A stretch of DNA of 64,000 nt, taken from the NCBI GenBank assembly GCA_946406435.1, contig CAMJKP010000007.1:22726-86725 (forward strand). The letters are read 5' to 3'. Below, in pieces: positions 58,870 to 64,000 of the stretch (its first letter is position 1; each line of letters opens with the position of its first letter). The stretch is from an uncultured Prevotellaceae bacterium. Lineage in GTDB: Bacteria > Bacteroidota > Bacteroidia > Bacteroidales > Bacteroidaceae. The notes under the pieces were generated by a model. The model was not told where the DNA came from. It searched no databases and saw only the letters and a list, made by a program, of their open reading frames with translations. The position numbers and the translations under genes were made by a program.

Positions 58870-60396
58870 TCAATTATTTTCTATCTGATTCAGCATCTTG
58901 AAGGTTGCCTTGATAGCTGCTTCTGTTTGGTCGGCATCAAGAGCACGAGTGCGGATTACTTTGCCATCAAGCAGTTTCCAAGTGATAACTGTCTGAACAA
59001 GGGCATCAGTACGACCACCAGGTGGTATGGTGACAGCATAGTTGAGCAAATCAGGTAACTTACGGCCAAGGTTATCGCGATAGATGCGACGGAGAGCCTT
59101 CACAAAGGCATCATACTGACCGTCGCCCGTAGCATCACCATAGAACTCCTGTCCGTTAATGCTCACCTTAATAGATGCAAGCGGTTTGATGCCATAAGAG
59201 AGGCTGACCATATAACCGAGGAGCTTCACATTCTCATCAGGTGTGTCATGCTTCAGAACATCAGAAACAATGAAAGGAAGGTCCTCAGGAGTTACAACCG
59301 ACTTACGGTCACCGAGTTCGGTAATACGCTGTGTTATCTTCTTTACCTGCTCTGGGGTAAGCTCAAGACCAAGTTCCTGAAGGTTCATCTCAATATTTGC
59401 CTTGCCCGATGCCTTACCAAGCGCATACTCACGCTTTCTGCCAAAACGCTCTGGAACAAGTTCGTTACAATAGAGCTTATCCTTGTTGTCACCGTCAGCA
59501 TGAACGCCAGCAACCTGAGTAAATACATTCTCACCCACGATTGGTTGATTCGGTGCCACTACAACACCAGAATAGCCTTCCACAAGACGACTTATGTCGT
59601 TGAGCACATCCTCCTTAACTGATGTCTCAACACCAAGATGATCATGAAGATTAGCCTGAACAGATGCGAGAGGGGCATTACCACAACGCTCTCCAAGTCC
59701 GTTTACCGTGACATGAACACCTGAAGCGCCCTCTGATACCGCTGCCATAGTGTTGCTTACGGCGAGGTCATAGTCATTATGTCCATGGAACTCGAAACGG
59801 AGGTCAGGGAATCGACTCGTCATCTCATGGAAGAACTTACCTGTCTGCATTGGAGTAAGCACACCAAGAGTATCTGGCAGCATGAAACGCATGATTCCAC
59901 AATCCTTGAGAGCATCTATCATGTGATAGACATACTCCGGACTATCCTTCATGCCATTGCTCCAGTCCTCAAGGTAGATATTCACCTTGAGTCCCTGCTC
60001 ATGCGCATATTTTATAGCCTCCTTGATATCAGCTATATGCTCATCAGGAGTACGCTTGAGCTGTTTGGTACAATGCTTCTCAGAACCCTTGGTAAGGAGG
60101 TTTATGACAGAGCCACCGCATTCCGTAATCCAATCGACCGAGCGACCGCCATCACAGAATCCGAGTACCTCTACCCTATCCAACATACCCGCACCCTTCG
60201 CGTAGCGACACACCATCTTCACGGCTTCCTTCTCGCCCTCGCTGACACGTGCAGATGCTATCTCTATACGGTCAACATTAACGTCACGCAACAGCATACG
60301 TGCTATCACGAGTTTCTCATGAGGAAGAAATGAAACGCCGTTGGTCTGTTCTCCATCACGAAGGGTGGAGTCCATTATTTCAATTTTATTATGCAT
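58870..60396 (-). CDS. 2-isopropylmalate/citramalate synthase-like enzyme
   Basis: A 508-residue DRE-TIM metallolyase. DSTLRDGEQTNGVSF is the acetyl-CoA-dependent motif; RIEIASARVSEGE, FEFHGHNDYDLAVSN (metal His pair) and GERCGNAPLASV follow, and a C-terminal LeuA-type regulatory domain occupies about 385-508. It sits last in the leuA-leuC-leuD operon, so it is either a second isopropylmalate synthase or an (R)-citramalate synthase feeding isoleucine synthesis. The two cannot be told apart by eye. M at 60396 is preferred over an upstream in-frame TTG. Its 3' end is duplicated at 54732-54790. Confidence 0.88.
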   Translation of the reverse strand: MHNKIEIMDSTLRDGEQTNGVSFLPHEKLVIARMLLRDVNVDRIEIASARVSEGEKEAVKMVCRYAKGAGMLDRVEVLGFCDGGRSVDWITECGGSVINLLTKGSEKHCTKQLKRTPDEHIADIKEAIKYAHEQGLKVNIYLEDWSNGMKDSPEYVYHMIDALKDCGIMRFMLPDTLGVLTPMQTGKFFHEMTSRFPDLRFEFHGHNDYDLAVSNTMAAVSEGASGVHVTVNGLGERCGNAPLASVQANLHDHLGVETSVKEDVLNDISRLVEGYSGVVVAPNQPIVGENVFTQVAGVHADGDNKDKLYCNELVPERFGRKREYALGKASGKANIEMNLQELGLELTPEQVKKITQRITELGDRKSVVTPEDLPFIVSDVLKHDTPDENVKLLGYMVSLSYGIKPLASIKVSINGQEFYGDATGDGQYDAFVKALRRIYRDNLGRKLPDLLNYAVTIPPGGRTDALVQTVITWKLLDGKVIRTRALDADQTEAAIKATFKMLNQIENN

Positions 60397-60398
60397 TA

Positions 60399-60528
60399 GC
60401 CTAACCAAGCCTTCCCAAAGGGAAGGATGTTTTATAGTATAAAAGCCCCCTCTTTTCCCCCGAGGGGGAAGATTATATATACTAATACTATCTAAAAAGC
60501 TCCCCCCTCGGGGGGATGGAGGGGGCCT
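60399..60528. repeat. Family A palindromic repeat, copy 8
   Basis: AGCCTAACCAAGCCTTCCC (also in copy 6), TTTTATAGTATAAAAG, CCCCCTCTTTTCCCCCGAGG, ACTATCTAAAAAGC, TCCCCCCTCGGGGGGATGG, AGGGGGCC. It fills the leuD-synthase gap. Confidence 0.8.
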
Positions 60529-61142
60529 TACTTCTTCTCGAACGCTTCGATCTTATCCTTATTAGCAAGGAGGAAGTCGATATCGTCATAGGCATTCATC
60601 AGACAGTACTTCTTGTAAGAGTTGATTTCGAAGTGCTCTGACTTGCCTGTTGTAAGATTTGTTACAGTCTGGTTTGGAACATCAACCTTAACCTCTGCCT
60701 GTGGATTAGCTGCTATTGTAGCGAAGAGTTCAAGTTGGAACTCACGGCTAACGATAACAGGAAGCACGAAGCAGTTAAGGAGGTTGTTACGGTGGATATC
60801 AGCAAATGAGTTTGAGATAACCACACGAACACCATAGCCTGCGATAGCCCATGCAGCATGCTCGCGTGAAGAACCAGAACCCCAGTTCTGACCACCTACG
60901 ATAATCTCGTGAATACCCTTCTTTGGAGCCTCAGAGAACTCAGGCTTGTTCATTACGAAATCAGCAATAGGCTGATTGTTTGCGTCATAGCGAAGGTCGT
61001 GCATGAAAGCATCGCCATAGAACTTAGGATCACGGGTTGTGAATGCGAGATAACGTGCAGGAATGATGTTATCTGTATTGTTGTTGTCAATCTCGATTGG
61101 AATACAAGTTGACTGGATTATATCGAATTTTTCTTTAGCCAT
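60528..61142 (-). CDS. leuD: 3-isopropylmalate dehydratase small subunit
   Basis: LeuD (204 residues), the swivelling domain partner of LeuC that isomerises 2- to 3-isopropylmalate. Typical blocks: TDNIIPARYLAFTTRD, GGQNWGSGSSREHAAWAI (substrate loop), GVRVVISNSFADIHRNN and NLLNCFVLPVIV. Order leuA-leuC-leuD-synthase is that of a leucine operon; family A repeats separate leuD from both neighbours. Confidence 0.96.
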   Translation of the reverse strand: MAKEKFDIIQSTCIPIEIDNNNTDNIIPARYLAFTTRDPKFYGDAFMHDLRYDANNQPIADFVMNKPEFSEAPKKGIHEIIVGGQNWGSGSSREHAAWAIAGYGVRVVISNSFADIHRNNLLNCFVLPVIVSREFQLELFATIAANPQAEVKVDVPNQTVTNLTTGKSEHFEINSYKKYCLMNAYDDIDFLLANKDKIEAFEKK

Positions 61143-61294
61143 AAGAGACCCACCCCCATGCCCCTCCCATAAAGGGAGGGGAGTTGTTTGTATTTCTCCC
61201 GGATGGGTAGGAGCTTTAATATTTTTTACAATGAGACCTTATAATTATAAGACTATCCAAATTCCCCTCCCTTGGGGAGGGACAGGGTAGGTCT
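61143..61294. repeat. Family A palindromic repeat, copy 9
   Basis: GAGACCCACCCCCATGCCC, CTCCCATAAAGGGAGGGGAG, then CCCCTCCCTTGGGGAGGGAC and AGGGTAGGTCT. Its left arm is close to copy 2. It fills the leuC-leuD gap exactly. Confidence 0.8.
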
Positions 61295-62686
61295 TTATAA
61301 TTTTCTTGGATCTGTGATAACGCCTGTGATAGCAGATGCAGCAACTACGAGTGGAGATGCAAGAACGGTGCGAGCACCAGGTCCCTGACGACCAACGAAG
61401 TTACGATTACTTGTAGAGATTGACAACTTGCCTGCTGGAACCTTATCTGGGTTCATAGCCAGACATGAAGAGCATGAAGGGAGACGGAGCTCAAAACCTG
61501 CCTCTTCAAGAATCTTATCGATACCCTCATCAATAATCTGCTGACGAACGAGCCAAGAACCAGGAACGAGCCAAGCTACAACGCTATCGGCCTTCTTCTT
61601 ACCCTTAACAACAGATGCGAATGCACGGAAGTCCTCGATACGTCCGTTGGTACAAGCGCCTAAGAAACAGTAATCTACAGGTGTGCCTTCGAGCTTCTGT
61701 CCAGGCTTGAACTGCATATAGTCGAGCATGTCAAGGAACTGAGTCTTGTCAGCCTCTGCAACCTGGTCGAGTGTTGGGATGCACTCGTCGATAGCGATAC
61801 CTGCACCAGGGTTTGTTCCGTATGTGATACGTGGCACGATGTCCTCGGCACGATATGTTACCTCCTTATCGAACTTGGCATCAGCATCGCTGTAGAGCTT
61901 CTTCCACTCCTCTACTGCCTTATCCCAGTCAGCACCCTTTGGAGCGTACTCACGACCTTTGAGATATGCGAATGTAGTCTCGTCTGGAGCGATAAGACCT
62001 GCACGTGAGCCCATCTCGATAGAGAGGTTAGAAAGGGTCAGACGACCTTCCATTGACATATTGCGGATAGCACTACCAGCATACTCAACGGCATAGCCGG
62101 TAGCACCTGATGTTGTCATCTGAGCCATGATATAGAGAGCAACGTCCTTGGCTGTTGTTCCCTTTGGAAGCTCACCCTCAACGTTGATACGCATTGTCTT
62201 TGGCTTTGACTGAAGGATACACTGAGAAGCCAATACCTGAGCTACCTCAGAAGTACCGATACCCATAGCGATAGCACCTACGGCACCGTGTGTAGATGTA
62301 TGAGAGTCACCACATACGATTGTCATACCAGGGAGTGAGAGAGCCTTCTCAGGACCTACAACGTGGATGATACCATTATCCTTTGTTCCCATAGCGAAGT
62401 GCTTGATACCAAACTCCTCGCAGTTTGCCTTCAGGGTCTCAACCTGCTTTCGACCTACAGGGTCATTGATAACCTCCTGCTGGTCAGAAGGAGTATTGTG
62501 GTCAGGCATAGCGACTACGTGGTCAGGACGGAAAGCCTTGATACCCTTGTCGCGAAGTGTGTCGAATGCCTGTGGTGATGTCACCTCATGTGCATAGAGA
62601 CGATCGATATACAACTGTGTAGGACCGTCCTCCACGTTCTGTACTACGTGTGCGTCCCAGATCTTGTCAAATAATGTTTTTGCCAT
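61295..62686 (-). CDS. leuC: 3-isopropylmalate dehydratase large subunit
   Basis: LeuC (463 residues), aconitase-family subunit with the 4Fe-4S cluster. Cluster cysteines are in [14 protein letters not shown] and [29 protein letters not shown] and [15 protein letters not shown] are family blocks. The frame is open for 42 more codons upstream, but that part is family B repeat sequence; the ATG at 62686 gives the standard [15 protein letters not shown]. Confidence 0.97.
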   Translation of the reverse strand: MAKTLFDKIWDAHVVQNVEDGPTQLYIDRLYAHEVTSPQAFDTLRDKGIKAFRPDHVVAMPDHNTPSDQQEVINDPVGRKQVETLKANCEEFGIKHFAMGTKDNGIIHVVGPEKALSLPGMTIVCGDSHTSTHGAVGAIAMGIGTSEVAQVLASQCILQSKPKTMRINVEGELPKGTTAKDVALYIMAQMTTSGATGYAVEYAGSAIRNMSMEGRLTLSNLSIEMGSRAGLIAPDETTFAYLKGREYAPKGADWDKAVEEWKKLYSDADAKFDKEVTYRAEDIVPRITYGTNPGAGIAIDECIPTLDQVAEADKTQFLDMLDYMQFKPGQKLEGTPVDYCFLGACTNGRIEDFRAFASVVKGKKKADSVVAWLVPGSWLVRQQIIDEGIDKILEEAGFELRLPSCSSCLAMNPDKVPAGKLSISTSNRNFVGRQGPGARTVLASPLVVAASAITGVITDPRKL

Positions 62687-62707
62687 TTTTTTAAAATTAA
62701 ATGTTAT

Positions 62708-62905
62708 ATTCGAAGGAGTACAAGGAGTACAAGAAGTGACGCTTCTAAAGTCGCTTAAGTAGTACAAGACGATTGTCTTATCGCTTTGAGTCAATTTTCC
62801 ATCAATTATCAATTTTCAATTATCAATTATCAATTATCAATTGCCAATTGCCCAGACTATCGTCTTGTACTCCTTTAACTCCTTGTACTCCTTACTACTC
62901 CTTAA
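62708..62905. repeat. Family B repeat, copy 3, with CAATTAT tandem array
   Basis: GAAGGAGTACAAGGAGTACA, AAGTCGCTTAAGTAGTACAA, GACGATTGTC at the left; ATCAATTATCAATTTTCAAT and TATCAATTATCAATTATCAA in the middle; ACTATCGTCTTGTACTCCTT and TCCTTGTACTCCTTACTACT at the right. It separates leuA from leuC. Confidence 0.75.
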
Positions 62906-62915
62906 TTTAATTCAA

Positions 62916-64000
62916 CTATCTGAATTTATTTATTGCGTCAATATAAGCCTCTACAGAAGCTGTTACGATATCCGTATTGGCTGCGAAGCCATAGTATGTG
63001 TGTCCGTCGAACTCCACGCTCTGGTGTACCTTTGCGAGGTCGTCAGAACCCTTTGAGATTGCCTGAATAGTGAAGTCCTTCAATGTCATCTCGCGCTTGA
63101 TGATTGACTTGAGTGCCTTGATGGCTGCATCAACAGGACCATTGCCCGATGCTGCTGCCTCGAAATGCTCGTTGGCAATCTGAAGACCGATGCTTGCAAC
63201 CGCACGTGTACCCTTTCCGGCTGTAACCTGAAGGTAGTCGAGCTTCACATTGTTCATCTCGTTACGCTCAGCACCTGCCAGTACGAGGATATCATCATCT
63301 GTAACCTCCTTCTTCTTGTCGGCAAGTACGAGGAAGTCTGCATAAATCTTGTCGAGCTTCTCGCCCTCAACATCCACGCCGTTGATATGCAGACGATGCT
63401 TCAAGGCTGCACGACCAGAGCGAGCCGTCAATACGATGCTTGCCTCATCGATACCTACATCCTTTGGATCCATGATCTCATAGGTAGAAGCATTCTTCAG
63501 AACACCATCCTGATGAATACCAGATGAATGCGCGAAGGCATTCTTACCAACGATAGCCTTATTCGGCTGAACAGGCATGTTCATCAATGAACTTACCATA
63601 CGGCTTGTTGGATATATCTTCGTTGTGTTGATGTTAGTATCAATGCCAAGGTCTGGATGAGTCTTGAATATCATTGCGATTTCCTCAAGAGAAGTGTTTC
63701 CTGCACGCTCACCAATACCGTTGATAGTAACCTCCACCTGACGAGCACCACCAAGTACACCTGCTACGGTGTTGGCTGTTGCCATACCAAGGTCATTATG
63801 ACAGTGGGTAGAAAGGATTGACTTGCCTGCAGCAAAGGCATCAACATGCTCGTAAAGATACTTTATCTTCTCGTGATACTCGTTTGGAATACGGAAGCCT
63901 GTAGTATCAGGAATGTTACAAACCGTAGCACCTGCCTTTGTAACCGCATCAATCACACGTGCAAGATACTCGTTGTCAGTACGACCTGCATCCTCTGCAT
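62916..64000 (-). CDS. leuA: 2-isopropylmalate synthase, C-terminal part
   Basis: The last ~360 residues of LeuA, first enzyme of leucine synthesis. The frame is open to the window edge ([19 protein letters not shown]), so the N-terminal DSTLRDGEQ motif lies outside. Visible: [15 protein letters not shown] (metal His pair), [30 protein letters not shown] and a C-terminal leucine-binding domain (about the last 120 residues, with [14 protein letters not shown]). It is the first visible gene of the minus-strand leuA-C-D-synthase operon. Confidence 0.95.
   Translation of the reverse strand, partial: AEDAGRTDNEYLARVIDAVTKAGATVCNIPDTTGFRIPNEYHEKIKYLYEHVDAFAAGKSILSTHCHNDLGMATANTVAGVLGGARQVEVTINGIGERAGNTSLEEIAMIFKTHPDLGIDTNINTTKIYPTSRMVSSLMNMPVQPNKAIVGKNAFAHSSGIHQDGVLKNASTYEIMDPKDVGIDEASIVLTARSGRAALKHRLHINGVDVEGEKLDKIYADFLVLADKKKEVTDDDILVLAGAERNEMNNVKLDYLQVTAGKGTRAVASIGLQIANEHFEAAASGNGPVDAAIKALKSIIKREMTLKDFTIQAISKGSDDLAKVHQSVEFDGHTYYGFAANTDIVTASVEAYIDAINKFR

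Noticed and set aside
62687..62812. Longer N-terminus for LeuC
   Set aside because: The 42 extra codons are family B repeat sequence and do not resemble LeuC; the ATG at 62686 gives the standard start.
1..64000. CRISPR array, prophage, integrase or insertion sequence
   Set aside because: Repeats here lack regular spacers, and no cas, transposase, integrase or phage structural gene was recognised in any frame.

Overview
The window is chromosomal DNA of a Bacteroidales bacterium, most likely Prevotella-like (family Prevotellaceae). The evidence is the gene set: DUF4270 lipoprotein, TonB-dependent receptors with carboxypeptidase-like N-domains, GGGtGRT protein, type-B gliding-type C-terminal domain, LysM/periplasmic-binding fusion and membrane LytTR regulators. 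Promoters are of Bacteroidetes type (-33 TTG/TTTG, about 20 bp, -7 TAnnTTTG), Shine-Dalgarno sites are absent, and intergenic regions are full of short dispersed repeats. No transposase, integrase, phage gene, rRNA or CRISPR array is visible.

Layout. 1-7.2 kb (+): end of class III fbp, HAD phosphatase, rsmG, metallo-beta-lactamase-fold hydrolase, ruvC, a double-ABC ATPase, a GHL10 glycosidase and a histone-tailed winged-helix protein. 7.3-9.87 kb: a gene-poor block with inverted 9-bp iteron clusters, a perfect 40-bp AT palindrome, hairpins and putative RNAs. 9.87-12.1 kb (-): NifU-like and GGGtGRT pair with an S23-type four-helix-bundle gene between them. 12.5-18.7 kb: DMP19-family gene, smpB, two unknown secreted proteins, a TonB receptor. 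19.3-22.1 kb: methylmalonyl-CoA epimerase/decarboxylase cluster. 22.3-24.8 kb: GT5 N-domain protein, DUF4270, a 47-aa protein. 24.8-28.3 kb (-): uvrA and a T9SS-type secreted protein. 28.4-32.3 kb: LysM lipid/ligand-binding-like protein, outer-membrane barrel, two tRNA-Lys, iron alcohol dehydrogenase. 32.4-36.7 kb (-): TPR / LytTR / TonB receptor / TPR operon. 36.8-41.5 kb: leuB, queD-queE, a second LytTR regulator and a divergent 68-aa membrane peptide. 42-54.6 kb: PNPOx-like protein, nitroreductase, GH43, DUF362, TonB receptor, small RNA, guanine deaminase-like enzyme, FMN/FAD lipoprotein, GH2. 54.8-58.7 kb (-): a DUF3857/transglutaminase pair. 58.9-64 kb (-): leuA-leuC-leuD-citramalate/isopropylmalate synthase-like operon.

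The most notable signal is regulatory. Two paralogous membrane LytTR regulators lie near arrays of four GAC/GTC-core half-sites spaced 20-21 bp. One array lies upstream of the TonB receptor gene; the other lies between the second LytTR gene and the divergent small peptide gene. In both, the GTC of the proximal half-site starts exactly 11 bp before the -33 TTG of a promoter with a 20-bp spacer. A related 42-bp sequence appears as an inverted pair at 39.5/39.9 kb, each copy fused to an outward promoter.

Other points of interest: a promoter-plus-hairpin RNA module in two full copies and one partial copy; a putative 200-nt small RNA at 48.5 kb; a palindromic repeat family (nine copies) that has become coding sequence in uvrA, a HAD gene and a TPR gene; and a duplicated 3' end of the isopropylmalate-synthase-like gene that brackets the DUF3857 pair. 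All calls come from reading sequence; no database search was possible.
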